Shown here piece by piece: positions 8,375 to 18,038 of a DNA stretch of 64,000 bases. The stretch lies in NCBI GenBank assembly GCA_000967895.1, contig FO203512.1:2193350-2257349 (forward strand). The letters are read 5' to 3'. Numbering within the stretch: the stretch's first letter is position 1; every line of letters begins with the position of its first letter. A program made the translations under genes and the position numbers. A model generated the notes under the pieces. The model did not search any database. It was not told where the DNA came from and was given only the letters and a program-made list of their open reading frames with translations. The stretch is from Oleispira antarctica RB-8. Lineage in GTDB: Bacteria; Pseudomonadota; Gammaproteobacteria; Pseudomonadales; Oceanobacteraceae.

Positions 8375-11020
8375 ATGAAAAGAATGCTAATTAATGCAAC
8401 TCAAACGGAAGAGTTGCGCGTTGCCCTAGTTGACGGTCAGCGTCTGTATGATCTAGATATTGAGTCTGGATCCCGTGAACAAAAGAAATCAAACATCTAT
8501 AAAGGTAAGATCACCCGTATCGAACCTAGCCTTGAAGCGGCTTTCGTAGACTTTGGCGCTGAGCGTCATGGTTTCTTGCCACTTAAAGAAATTTCTAAAA
8601 GTTATTTCAGTAAGAACCCAGGCTCTGGCCGCGTAAACATCAAAGAAGTGATGCGCGAAGGTCAAGAAGTCATCGTTCAAGTTGATAAAGAAGAGCGTGG
8701 CAATAAAGGCGCTGCACTAACCACTATGGTTAGCCTTGCAGGTCGTTACCTAGTGCTTATGCCTAATAACGCCCGTGCCGGTGGTATTTCACGTCGCATC
8801 GAAGGTGATGAGCGCACTGAATTACGCGAAGCTATGAAGGGTGTTACCGTTCCTGACGATATGGGCGTTATTGTTCGTACTGCAGGTATTGGTCGTACCA
8901 GCGAAGAATTGCAGTGGGATTTAGACTACCTAATGCAACTTTGGCAAGCCATTCACGGTGCTTCTGAGCGTCGTAATGCTCCTTGTTTACTGCTTCAAGA
9001 AAGCAACGTTGTTATTCGTGCTATTCGTGATTACTTACGCCAGGACATTGGTGAAGTATTAATCGACAATCAATCTGCTTACGACGAAGCTATCGGCTTT
9101 GTGCAGCAAGTAATGCCGCAATACGAAAGCAAGTTCAAGCTTTATGAAGATAAAGTTCCGCTATTCAATCGTTACCAGATTGAAAGCCAGATCGAAACAG
9201 CTTTCCAACGTGAAGTTAAATTACCGTCTGGCGGCTCAATCGTTATTGATCCAACAGAAGCACTCGTTTCTATCGATATTAACTCTGCCCGTGCAACAAA
9301 AGGCGCAGACATCGAAGAAACAGCCACCACAACTAACTGCGAGGCGGCGGAAGAAATTGCTCGCCAGCTACGCTTACGCGACATGGGCGGCTTGGTTGTT
9401 ATCGATTTCATCGATATGCACTCTAACCGTAACCAGCGTGAAGTTGAAAATCGCTTAAAAAATTCGTTAGAAATGGATCGCGCTCGCGTTCAAGTCGGCC
9501 GTATCTCTCGCTTTGGCTTGATGGAAATGTCGCGCCAACGCTTACGCCCTTCTTTAGGTGAAACTTCTGGACACGTTTGCCCTCGCTGTAGCGGCACGGG
9601 TGTTGTACGCGACCTACCATCTCTTTCGCTTTCTATCTTACGCCTTATCGAAGAAGAAGCAGCAAAAGAGAACACAGGCCAAATTCGTGCTGAAGTACCT
9701 TTAAACGTTGGTTCGTTCTTATTGAATGAAAAACGTGAAGTGATTGCCGATATCGAAAGCCGCCATAACGCTCGTATTGTTGTGTTGCCAAATCCTCACA
9801 TGGATACGCCACACTATGAAGTAACTCGCTTACGCCCAGACGATACATTAATTGGCCAATCGAGCCATGAGCAAAACTTTGAACCTGATGTTGACTTCGG
9901 TATCGACGCAGAACCAAAAGAACCTGCTAAGACTCAGGACGCTGCTGTGAAAGCCGTTGCGGCCGCTCGTGCTCCTGTGCCACAGAAGTCGTTCTTTAAA
10001 AAGCTATCCGATAGTCTATCGGGCCTTTTCAGCTCTGAAGAAGAAACTGAAGAAAAGCCTAAGCCTAGCAGCAAGCCATCCAACAATCGCAATCAGCGCT
10101 CTAGTCAAAGCACTCGCCGCCCTCAGAATAATCGCCGTAACGAACGTGACTCTGAGAATAAGGGTGAACGCAAGAACGAACGTCCTGCACGCAACGAGAA
10201 GAGCGTTGAACGTCCTGTTCGCAACAAGCCAGTTGAATCTCGTGATCGTAACGAACCCAATGAAAAGGCTGAGCCTCGCAACAACCGTAATCGCAATGCA
10301 AAGCGCGATAACGACAGCAAGCGTGATGAACGTCCAAGCAAGAAGCCTGAAGCACAAGCGGCGACTTCTGAAGACAATAATCAAGAGAAAGCACCTCGTC
10401 GTCCGCGTAACAATGGCCAACGTCGTCGCAATCGCCAAGAACGCCCTGCACGCAATGCCAACGATACGAATACGTCTGAAGCGGCTGTTCAAAATGAACA
10501 ATCCGCTAAGCCTGTTGATGTTAAGGTAGAAGCACCTGTTAAGGCGACTGACGCTAAGACAGTTGAAGCTAAAACTGAAACGGCTAAGCCTTGGGCTGCA
10601 CATGAAGAGAAATCTGAAGCACCTGTTAAAGCTGACGCATCTAAGCAAGAAGCTAAGACTGAAACTCCGGTTAAGACTGATGTTAAAGTTGAAACACCCG
10701 CTAAAGTGGAAACGCCTAAGCAAGAAGTGAAGACTGAAGCGCCGGTTAAGGCTGAGATTAAAGTTGAAGCACCTGCTAAAGCGGAAACGCCTAAGCAAGA
10801 AGTGAAGACTGAAGCACCGGTTAAGACTGAGATTAAAGTTGAAGCACCTGCTAAAGTGGAAACGCCTAAGCAAGAAGCCAAAACTGAAGCCCCTGCTAAA
10901 GCCGAGACTAAGACTGAAGCCCCTAAACCGGATTCACGTCGTCGTCGCCAGCCTGTTCGTGCAATGAACGATCCTCGCACGGCTCGCAAGCAAGCTGAAA
11001 ATGATCAATCTGATCAGTAA
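8375..11020 (+). CDS. rne: ribonuclease E
   Basis: RNase E is the central mRNA-decay and rRNA/tRNA-processing endonuclease. The 881-residue protein begins [18 protein letters not shown]. It has an S1 RNA-binding region (about 35-120), magnesium-binding Asp301 and Asp344 ([16 protein letters not shown]. coli 303 and 346) and the zinc-link CPRC (Cys402/405). From about residue 520 the protein is disordered: an Arg/Asn-rich part that should bind RNA, then 25-residue Lys/Glu/Pro repeats, and a tail with [17 protein letters not shown] tails occur in pseudomonad RNase E, so a partner-binding role is likely. No good ribosome-binding site precedes the ATG. The gene stands alone, facing rraA. Confidence 0.97.
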   Translation: MKRMLINATQTEELRVALVDGQRLYDLDIESGSREQKKSNIYKGKITRIEPSLEAAFVDFGAERHGFLPLKEISKSYFSKNPGSGRVNIKEVMREGQEVIVQVDKEERGNKGAALTTMVSLAGRYLVLMPNNARAGGISRRIEGDERTELREAMKGVTVPDDMGVIVRTAGIGRTSEELQWDLDYLMQLWQAIHGASERRNAPCLLLQESNVVIRAIRDYLRQDIGEVLIDNQSAYDEAIGFVQQVMPQYESKFKLYEDKVPLFNRYQIESQIETAFQREVKLPSGGSIVIDPTEALVSIDINSARATKGADIEETATTTNCEAAEEIARQLRLRDMGGLVVIDFIDMHSNRNQREVENRLKNSLEMDRARVQVGRISRFGLMEMSRQRLRPSLGETSGHVCPRCSGTGVVRDLPSLSLSILRLIEEEAAKENTGQIRAEVPLNVGSFLLNEKREVIADIESRHNARIVVLPNPHMDTPHYEVTRLRPDDTLIGQSSHEQNFEPDVDFGIDAEPKEPAKTQDAAVKAVAAARAPVPQKSFFKKLSDSLSGLFSSEEETEEKPKPSSKPSNNRNQRSSQSTRRPQNNRRNERDSENKGERKNERPARNEKSVERPVRNKPVESRDRNEPNEKAEPRNNRNRNAKRDNDSKRDERPSKKPEAQAATSEDNNQEKAPRRPRNNGQRRRNRQERPARNANDTNTSEAAVQNEQSAKPVDVKVEAPVKATDAKTVEAKTETAKPWAAHEEKSEAPVKADASKQEAKTETPVKTDVKVETPAKVETPKQEVKTEAPVKAEIKVEAPAKAETPKQEVKTEAPVKTEIKVEAPAKVETPKQEAKTEAPAKAETKTEAPKPDSRRRRQPVRAMNDPRTARKQAENDQSDQ
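10643..10924 (+). repeat. 75-bp in-frame tandem repeats in rne
   Basis: Units start at 10643, 10718, 10793 and 10868 (last one partial), each 75 bp or 25 codons. They encode variants of [11 protein letters not shown] followed by [13 protein letters not shown]. They lie in the disordered scaffold of RNase E at about residues 757-850. Copies differ mainly by single-base changes, so unit number may vary between strains. Confidence 0.85.
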
Positions 11021-11033
11021 TCAGAAATAAGCT

Positions 11034-11081
11034 CCCCCTTGACGAACAGTTATGCTTTTAAGCATGACTGTTTCAAAGGGG
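11034..11081 (+). terminator. long hairpin after rne
   Basis: Just after the rne stop a long interrupted hairpin pairs CCCCTT with AAGGGG, AACAGT with ACTGTT and ATGCTT with AAGCAT. There is no strong T-run after it, so it may act as a 3'-end stabiliser or a weak terminator rather than a classic intrinsic terminator. Confidence 0.55.
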
Positions 11082-11178
11082 ATTCAGCTCAGATTTTTAC
11101 AACTATTCGCAATAAAAAATCCTCAGTAACGCCACAATTATGAATACCCCTCTGCTGTAAAATACCCCAAAAAAAGTC

Positions 11179-11209
11179 AAAAAAAAGACCGCTTAAAAAG
11201 CAGCCTTTC
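11179..11209 (-). terminator. intrinsic terminator of rraA
   Basis: On the minus strand an 11-pair stem (AAAGGCTGCTT with AAGCGGTCTTT, two G-U pairs) closes a three-base loop and runs into eight T. It lies about 30 bp past the rraA stop, between the converging rne and rraA genes. Confidence 0.75.
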
Positions 11210-11241
11210 TATATTTTGTTATTAAGCACTACAAATAAGCA

Positions 11242-11730
11242 CTAAGGCATTGTCAACGCTGTAGGCGAAACAATCACTCCGTTATTATCGGCATAAACAT
11301 ATTCACCCGGAGTAAATACAACCCCACCAAATTTTACTGGCACATCTACGTCACCCAGGCCACGTTTATCAGTTTTCAGAGGATTCGTTGCCAAAGCCTG
11401 CACACCCAAATCGGTTTGCATAATAACATCGACATCTCTGATGCAGCCGTAGATAATCAAGCCTTCCCAGCCATTACTAGCCGCTTTCTCTGCCAACATA
11501 TCGCCTAACAAAGCATGGCGCAGTGAACCGCCACCATCAACAACCATTACCTTGCCAGTGCCGTCTGTATCAACTAACTCTTTTACTTTCGAGTTATCTT
11601 CGTGGCATTTAACGGTAACAATTTGACCACCAAAATTATCTTTGCCGCCAAAGTTATTAAACATAGGCTCAACAACCTGAACCAATTCAGGATATTCGTC
11701 ACATAAATCTGGAGTAATGTATTGAGTCAT
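11242..11730 (-). CDS. rraA: RraA family protein, regulator of ribonuclease activity
   Basis: RraA binds RNase E and inhibits it in E. coli. The 162-residue protein has the family core [19 protein letters not shown] followed by [12 protein letters not shown] and the C-terminal [15 protein letters not shown]. Some relatives are metal-dependent aldolases; the length and acidic N-terminus fit the RNase E-binding group. It converges on rne, 222 bp away, and lies upstream of the hydrolase-ppsA pair, as rraA does in Pseudomonas. The closeness to rne is noteworthy because the two products act on each other. Confidence 0.9.
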   Translation of the reverse strand: MTQYITPDLCDEYPELVQVVEPMFNNFGGKDNFGGQIVTVKCHEDNSKVKELVDTDGTGKVMVVDGGGSLRHALLGDMLAEKAASNGWEGLIIYGCIRDVDVIMQTDLGVQALATNPLKTDKRGLGDVDVPVKFGGVVFTPGEYVYADNNGVIVSPTALTMP

Positions 11731-11821
11731 TTCTTTTCCCCTACCTTGTCATATTATTAAAAATTATTTTTTAAACAGCACTTTTAAAACAGTACTTTTA
11801 CAACAGCTATCCACTAAACAA

Positions 11822-12787
11822 CTATGCCGCCGTCTGTTTAATTTGCACTAACCAGTTTGATAGCTCTGGCCACACTTCTTCTGCAGCCGCTTTACTTACG
11901 ACCATATCGACATGACCAAAGTCTCGACTGTATCCTTCTTCTTTTGCCAGCAGTTTAAAAACCTTGTTGCTTGACCCGCACGATTCATAAAAACGCTGAC
12001 AATATTTTGCCGGATCAGATTGATCATCTTTCCCGACCATCGCCAGTAATGGAATACTCACACCCTGCCATTTAGCCAACAAGGGGGTTTTATTGTTATT
12101 AAAGCGCCACTGTCCGAGCAAGCCTAACCAACGTAAGTATTCTTTCGCAATACCCGCAGGCTCATTCTCTGGGCCAATTTTTAATTTACGACCATCCATT
12201 TCAGGCTTTAACGTAAACCAAAATTTACCAAGAGAGGTCACCAATGGAATTTGCAAAAACCAACGACGACGTACAATTTGAGTGCCTAATAGTGCAATGG
12301 CCGCAACTTTAATTTCAGGCAAAGCACCTGCAGCAATCGCCGTCGAAATAAGAACGCCACCCAACGAATGACCCAACCATACAGGCTTTAAACCTGTTTT
12401 TTCAATAACAAATTCATTAACCGCAGGAACATCGGATACGGCATAATGCTCCAAACTATTATCTTTATAATCTCGATTACGAGGCGATAAACCATGCCCA
12501 CGCATTTCCATCAACCAAATATCAAACCCCGCCTCAACCAGATAGCGAGCCAAGCCAATACCTTGCGCAGACAGCCAAAATCGACGATTGGTAAAACTAC
12601 CATGCACCAATACAATCGGCTGCTTACCCTTACTTGACTCTCCATAAATACCAATATGACTCAAGGCGATTTGCACACTTGGATCGGCATCACGGCCGTG
12701 CTTTATTAAATAAACATCATCGGTTAAGTCACCAACAACATCGGCTTTCAATAAAGTTACCGGAAAAAACTCACTGCTACTTTTCAT
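11822..12787 (-). CDS. alpha/beta hydrolase, esterase/lipase-like
   Basis: The 321-residue protein has an alpha/beta-hydrolase fold: the oxyanion region in IVLVHGSF, the nucleophile elbow GHSLGG (serine between His and Leu) and a late histidine in FGHVDM. A lid-like insertion lies between about residues 175 and 225. No signal peptide is seen, so it is probably cytoplasmic; the substrate is unknown. Its ATG overlaps the ppsA stop by one base (TAATG), so it is translated with ppsA. A hydrolase also separates ppsA and rraA in Pseudomonas. Confidence 0.82.
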   Translation of the reverse strand: MKSSSEFFPVTLLKADVVGDLTDDVYLIKHGRDADPSVQIALSHIGIYGESSKGKQPIVLVHGSFTNRRFWLSAQGIGLARYLVEAGFDIWLMEMRGHGLSPRNRDYKDNSLEHYAVSDVPAVNEFVIEKTGLKPVWLGHSLGGVLISTAIAAGALPEIKVAAIALLGTQIVRRRWFLQIPLVTSLGKFWFTLKPEMDGRKLKIGPENEPAGIAKEYLRWLGLLGQWRFNNNKTPLLAKWQGVSIPLLAMVGKDDQSDPAKYCQRFYESCGSSNKVFKLLAKEEGYSRDFGHVDMVVSKAAAEEVWPELSNWLVQIKQTAA

Positions 12788-15155
12788 TAATTAGTTTTAT
12801 CCGCCAAAAAGAACCAAGTATCTAGAACAGAATCAGGATTGAGCGAAACACTATCAATCCCCTGCTCCATCAACCACTTTGCAAAATCAGGGTAATCTGA
12901 TGGGCCCTGACCACAAATACCAATATATTTATTCGCTTTTTTACAGGCTTGAATGGCATTCATTAATAGAATTTTAATGGCCTCATTTCGCTCATCAAAT
13001 AAATGCGCAATAATTCCAGAATCTCTATCTAAGCCTAATGTTAACTGCGTTAAATCATTGGACCCGACTGAGAACCCATCAAAGTGCTCTAGAAATTGTT
13101 CAGCCAAAATGGCGTTAGCAGGTAGTTCACACATCATGATTAAACGTAAACCATTTTCGCCACGCACTAATCCATTTTCTGCTAACAACTCTACAACCTG
13201 ACGCGCTTCATCCACCGTACGGACAAACGGCACCATTATTTCGACATTAGTAAAGCCCATTTCGTCACGGACTTTTTTCATCGCACGGCATTCAAGTTCA
13301 AAACAATCACGGAACTGATCAGAGATATAGCGCGAAGCGCCTCGGAAACCCAGCATCGGATTCTCTTCTTCCGGCTCGTACAAACGACCGCCAATTAAAT
13401 TAGCGTACTCATTAGATTTAAAATCAGATAAACGAACAATTACTTTCTTGCCGTAGAAAGCGGCGGCTAAGGTAGAGATACCCTCAACCAACTTTTCAAC
13501 ATAAAAATCGACAGGACTTTTATAACCAGAGATTCGACGCTCAACGGTGAACTTCACTTCCTCTGGCAGCGTATCAAAATTAACAGTGCCTTAGGGTGAA
13601 CACCAATCATGCGATTAATAATAAACTCTAAGCGCGCGAGGCCAACACCGGCATTTGGCAAAGACTGAAAGTCAAACGCACGATCGGGATTTCCCACATT
13701 CATCATGACATTGAAGGGTAAGTCTGGCATCGATTCGACACTGTTCGTTTTAATATCAAACGACAGCCCACCCTCATAGACAAAACCCGTATCCCCTTCA
13801 GCACACGATACAGTCACTTCCTGACCGTCTTTTAATACTCGAGTTGCATCTTCGCAACCAACAATTGCAGGAATACCTAATTCACGTGCAATGATAGCCG
13901 CATGACAAGTACGACCACCACGATTGGTGACAATCGCCGCAGAACGTTTCATCACGGGCTCCCAATCTGGGTCCGTCATATCCGCAACCAGAATATCTCC
14001 TGGCTGAACCTGATCCATATCATCGATGCTTTTTACAACGCGCACACAGCCTTTGCCAATACGATGACCAACACTGCGACCTTCAACCAAGACGTTTCCT
14101 GTTTCTTTTAACAGGTAGCGCTCCATTACATTTTTGTTAGCACGACTTTTTACTGTTTCTGGACGCGCCTGAACGATGTATATTTTTCCATCGTCAGCAT
14201 CTTTAGCCCATTCGATGTCCATTGGACGCTTATAATGTTTTTCAATAATCATCGCCTGCTTAGCCAGCTCAGTGACTTCTGCATCGTTGATCGAAAATAA
14301 TCGACGCAACTCACGGTCAACTCGTTTAGTGACAACAGACTTGCCCGCAACCGCTTCTTCTCCGTATACCATCTTCAAAGCTTTTGCTCCAAGATTTCTA
14401 CGTAAAATGGCCGGACGACCTTGAGCTAAGGTTTCTTTATGAACGTAAAACTCATCAGGGTTTACAGCCCCTTGTACAATCGTCTCGCCTAAGCCGTAAG
14501 AAGAGGTAATAAAAACAACATCTTCAAATCCCGACTCAGTATCCATAGTGAACATAACGCCTGAGGAAGCATCTTCACTACGAACCATGCGCTGAATACC
14601 CGCCGATAGCGCTACTTTTTTGTGATCAAAGCCATTGTGGTCACGATAAGCAATTGCACGATCGTTGAATAATGATGCAAAAACATCTTTCATAGCATCA
14701 AAAACGGCATCGATGCCCACAATATTCAAATGCGTTTCTTGCTGACCAGCAAAAGAGGCATCGGGTAAATCTTCAGCGGTTGCAGATGAACGCACTGCCA
14801 CAGCAAGCTGTTCATTCCCCTGCTGAAGCTCTTTAAAAAATGCTGCCACATCTGCTTTTAAATCTTCTGGAAAAGGCGCGGCCAAAATCCACTGGCGTAT
14901 GTCACTGCCTGCTGCTGATAAAGCATTAACATCTTCAACATCGAGTCCAGATAGGCGCTGATCAATTTTCTCAGCCAAACCTTGATAGGATAAAAATTTA
15001 ACGTACGCCTCTGCTGTCGTTGCAAAGCCATTCGGCACCGATACCTGCAAAGCAGACAAATTACTAATCATCTCGCCAAGAGATGCGTTCTTTCCTCCGA
15101 CTTTATCTACATCGTTGATCGAAACTTGATCAAACCAAAGCGTATTCTGCGTCAA
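12787..15155 (-). pseudogene. ppsA: phosphoenolpyruvate synthase, split by a one-base frameshift
   Basis: PpsA makes PEP from pyruvate and ATP for gluconeogenesis. The N-terminal ATP-binding domain, the swivelling domain with [14 protein letters not shown] (phosphohistidine) and the C-terminal PEP-binding domain with SVGSNDLTQ and CGQGPSDYP are all present. The frame breaks near 13579-13582. The 5' part reads through HPKALL and then stops; adding one base restores LPEEVK and the rest. Repaired length is 789 residues, as expected for the family. The start is a TTG at 15153-15155 with GAGGAG eight bases upstream; a longer open frame would overlap ppsR. Either a sequencing error or a recent mutation is possible; both halves otherwise look under selection. 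Confidence 0.88.
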
Positions 15156-15242
15156 AGCTCTTCTCCTCGGATAAATACTGACATATATTAGCTGTTTACT
15201 AATATAATCGTGCAATCTACATTTTACCACCAAGTAGGACTT

Positions 15243-16061
15243 ATGAAACGTTACGCTTTTTTTATTTCTGATGGCACTGGCATAACTGCTGAAACTTTAG
15301 GCAATAGTTTACTCTCACAATTTGAAAACATTCAATTTGAACGCGTCACCCTACCTTATATTGATAGTGAAGATAAAGCCTTAGCGGCGGTGGCCGAGAT
15401 CAATAAAGCTCAGCTAGAGTCTGGTCAAACCGCAATCATCTTCGATACCGTGGTTGATAAAAACATTCGGAAAGTTATCGATGGCGCACATGCTTTTAAA
15501 GTTGATATTTTCTCAACATTTCTTTCGCCACTAGAAAGTGAACTGGGCGAAAAATCATCTTACACTGTCGGAAAATCTCATCAGAGCGCATTAAGCGATA
15601 GCTATGTTGCACGAATTGCGGCGATTAATTACGCTCTTGATAACGACGATGGTGCGCGCACGCGCTACTACGACGAAGCAGATGTTATTTTGGTTGGCGT
15701 ATCGCGCAGCGGTAAAACACCCAGCTGCTTATATATGGCCATGCAATTTGGCATTAAAGCGGCGAATTACCCACTCACGGAAGATGATATGGAAGAGCTC
15801 ACTCTTCCTGCTTGCCTGAGCGATAAAAAAGATAAGTTGTTTGGTTTGACGATTGACCCAGACCGTTTATCGGCTATTCGTAATGAACGCCGCGCTAATA
15901 GTCGCTACGCTTCACTTAAGCAGTGTTACCACGAAGTAGATGAAGTCGAACATTTATTTGAAAGCAATAACATCCCCTACCTCAGCACAACCGACGCTTC
16001 TGTAGAAGAAATCTGCACCCGCATAATCGCAGCGGCAAAGTTACAGCGTCGTTTCAATTAA
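15243..16061 (+). CDS. ppsR: PEP synthase regulatory kinase/pyrophosphorylase (DUF299)
   Basis: PpsR inactivates PEP synthase by ADP-dependent phosphorylation of a threonine and reactivates it by phosphorolysis. The 272-residue protein begins [20 protein letters not shown] and has the P-loop-like GVSRSGKTP. The ATG at 15243 follows AGTAGGA and gives the family N-terminus. It is divergent from ppsA with less than 90 bp between starts, a conserved pairing. If the ppsA frameshift is real, this regulator has lost its target. Confidence 0.95.
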   Translation: MKRYAFFISDGTGITAETLGNSLLSQFENIQFERVTLPYIDSEDKALAAVAEINKAQLESGQTAIIFDTVVDKNIRKVIDGAHAFKVDIFSTFLSPLESELGEKSSYTVGKSHQSALSDSYVARIAAINYALDNDDGARTRYYDEADVILVGVSRSGKTPSCLYMAMQFGIKAANYPLTEDDMEELTLPACLSDKKDKLFGLTIDPDRLSAIRNERRANSRYASLKQCYHEVDEVEHLFESNNIPYLSTTDASVEEICTRIIAAAKLQRRFN

Positions 16062-16063
16062 GC

Positions 16064-17005
16064 CTAATAACAGCCTAAATAATCGTTAATTAAACCCGCG
16101 ACAACTTTAGGTCTCACATATACCAAACTATGATCAGCATTGGCAAGTGACTCTATGTGCCAATGCTTTTTTTGGGTCATACTTTGACTTTGACCTTGAT
16201 TCTTATTTTGACTTTCAAGCTGGCGCTGTATTTTTTGCTGCGCGAGTAATAAACCAGGAGGCGACAGACCTCCTACTATTCCCAACCCCTTAGGAATGCT
16301 CGCAATCAATTGTTGCAGTTTAAAATCATCTAAATGATCTGCATATTCAGACACAGCCGCCAATGCATGAGCAAAGCCTAATGGCCGTAACTGCAGACGC
16401 TGAATGGCCAATTTATCAATCTGCGCACTGCGTTTACGGTTAGGTGAAACCAAATCAAGAAAGTCGATAAAATGCTGGTCGTTATCCGGTTCCGATTTAA
16501 TACTGGCTGACAATGGCACAAATGACTGACGAAAACTCAGCGCCGACTGCAGTGATTGATCACTAAAAAGCGCAGGTTCTATTAAGCATAAAGAATGAAT
16601 AAGAGTATCCGGGGTGGATTGCAGGCTGAGCTCTCGAGCGGCTTGGGCATTTAATTCCAACGCGACCAACCCACCTAACGAGTAACCGACTAGATCAAAG
16701 GCATGCCATTGATGATGGCGAAGAACGCCAAATAGTGAATGGCAAATATCTTCTATCGAAAAACTTAATTGATCTGATATTTCAAAAAAACTTTCACCCA
16801 TTCCCAGTAAATCAGGAACCAATACCTCATCCCAATGTTTGAGATAATTAACAATAAAAGTCCAGGTTAACTCCCCCGCAACACCCGCCCCGTGAAGCAG
16901 CACAATACGACGCGGGGATGCTTTATTCGCAGGGACTTCTCGACGAAAAAGAGTGTAGGCAACTTGAGTTTCAGCAAAATTAAATAGTTGTCGCTGCTTA
17001 ATCAA
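16064..17005 (-). CDS. alpha/beta hydrolase
   Basis: The 313-residue protein has an alpha/beta-hydrolase pattern: VLLHGAGVAGE near residue 40, VPDLLGMGES, the nucleophile GYSLGG and a late histidine in NADHSLVY. No signal peptide is visible. It starts at a TTG that overlaps the stop of the DUF4124/MalM-like gene by eight bases, so it is probably translated by coupling as the last gene of the envelope cluster. Its end is two bases from the ppsR stop on the other strand. The substrate is unknown; an ester or lipid role would fit the FadL-type neighbour, but that is inference. Confidence 0.75.
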   Translation of the reverse strand: MIKQRQLFNFAETQVAYTLFRREVPANKASPRRIVLLHGAGVAGELTWTFIVNYLKHWDEVLVPDLLGMGESFFEISDQLSFSIEDICHSLFGVLRHHQWHAFDLVGYSLGGLVALELNAQAARELSLQSTPDTLIHSLCLIEPALFSDQSLQSALSFRQSFVPLSASIKSEPDNDQHFIDFLDLVSPNRKRSAQIDKLAIQRLQLRPLGFAHALAAVSEYADHLDDFKLQQLIASIPKGLGIVGGLSPPGLLLAQQKIQRQLESQNKNQGQSQSMTQKKHWHIESLANADHSLVYVRPKVVAGLINDYLGCY

Positions 17006-18038
17006 TGAATTGATCTCGCATCACTGACAGGCGGTAATTACTTAAAGCTTCTATTTTTTCTGGTATTTTGTTTTTCGAACTACTTGGCTTCAATTTACTT
17101 GGTTTCAAATTATTTTTTTCAACATCACGCTGTTTCAAAGACAGCGATTGAGGCCGTACAAAAACAACCAAGTATTTAACATCGGCATCAGAAATTTCTA
17201 ACATTATTTTTTTGTAAGCGACGTCTTTCCATGTTTGCTCAATAAAAAGGCCCTTAAGTTTAGAGGCTAAATAAAGAGGCTGAAAAGCCTCATCAAGCGC
17301 AATAACTTCAAAAGAACTATCACGGGGTAACTTATAGCCTTTCAGTAAAATGATTTCTTTATCGGCCAATTCAGGCAACGAAAAGTAGCCAGCAGAGACA
17401 CTGCCTGATTGAGTTTGAAAAGGATATAGCGTGTCATCAACTTGATAGCTCGCTGAGCCATTAAACGATACTGCTGCCGTAAAGGCTGCCGCATAGCGCT
17501 CACAACACTGCCCCTGTTTAATATGTTTGGGTAAACGGAATGGCGGAGCAAAAACAGCGTCATAAACGACCTCTTCCGCCACAAACTCAACCATGACATC
17601 AGGCTTAGCTTCACTACGTACAACACCTTCGGCATCGATCCAGGTAAAGAAAGGCTTTTTTTCTGCTATACGATCGTCCATTTTTTTTTGGTGATTTTCT
17701 TCAGAAGGAAAGTCATCTACATTAAAATCTGGCGCATTAGTGGGCGTATTGGTATCGAGTTTTTCTTGAGGGATTTTAGCACTTTTACGGTCGACATTTT
17801 TTTTAGACGTGATCAAGCTATTGTGCATTACACCTTGGGCGTCAACCCAAGTGTAATAGCGCGGCTCAGAATCAGCCTCCTCTGCCACAGCGGGATTCAC
17901 TGATAGCAGAGTACATATAAGAACTAAAAGTAATGAAACGCTTTTAATTAGAACTTGGTTCGATAGGTTATACCCACAGCCCCAATCGTTAACTTGGTTC
18001 TGACATCCAAACTTGGATAAGGGTTGGTTACCGTACAT
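16998..18038 (-). CDS. secreted DUF4124 / MalM-like protein
   Basis: Two copies of a DUF4124-like motif (YYTWVDAQGV and FFTWIDAEGV) are followed by a C-terminal half resembling MalM-type periplasmic proteins (GYFSLPEL, YLASKLKG). A hydrophobic segment ending NPAVAEE looks like a signal peptide. The ATG at 18036-18038 has AGGAA about nine bases upstream but lies 91 bases inside the FadL-type gene and gives an unusually long N-region. The only other possible start near the signal peptide is an ATT overlapping that gene's stop. Function unknown; the context suggests an envelope role shared with the barrel proteins. Confidence 0.65.
   Translation of the reverse strand: MYGNQPLSKFGCQNQVNDWGCGYNLSNQVLIKSVSLLLVLICTLLSVNPAVAEEADSEPRYYTWVDAQGVMHNSLITSKKNVDRKSAKIPQEKLDTNTPTNAPDFNVDDFPSEENHQKKMDDRIAEKKPFFTWIDAEGVVRSEAKPDVMVEFVAEEVVYDAVFAPPFRLPKHIKQGQCCERYAAAFTAAVSFNGSASYQVDDTLYPFQTQSGSVSAGYFSLPELADKEIILLKGYKLPRDSSFEVIALDEAFQPLYLASKLKGLFIEQTWKDVAYKKIMLEISDADVKYLVVFVRPQSLSLKQRDVEKNNLKPSKLKPSSSKNKIPEKIEALSNYRLSVMRDQFID

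Noticed and set aside
9957-10529. A 190-codon plus-strand frame inside rne
   Set aside because: It is in an alternative frame of the Arg-rich part of rne and shows no protein-like composition.
10016-10989. Two long antisense open frames (285 and 166 codons) opposite the rne tail
   Set aside because: They are shadows of the repetitive Arg/Lys/Glu codons of RNase E; their products are low-complexity repeats with no start signal or family.
13554-15233. ppsA 5' part read from an upstream GTG/ATG as a separate 559-residue protein
   Set aside because: The extra 26 residues are unconserved and overlap ppsR; the TTG at 15155 with GAGGAG fits better, and the 3' end is a frameshift product.
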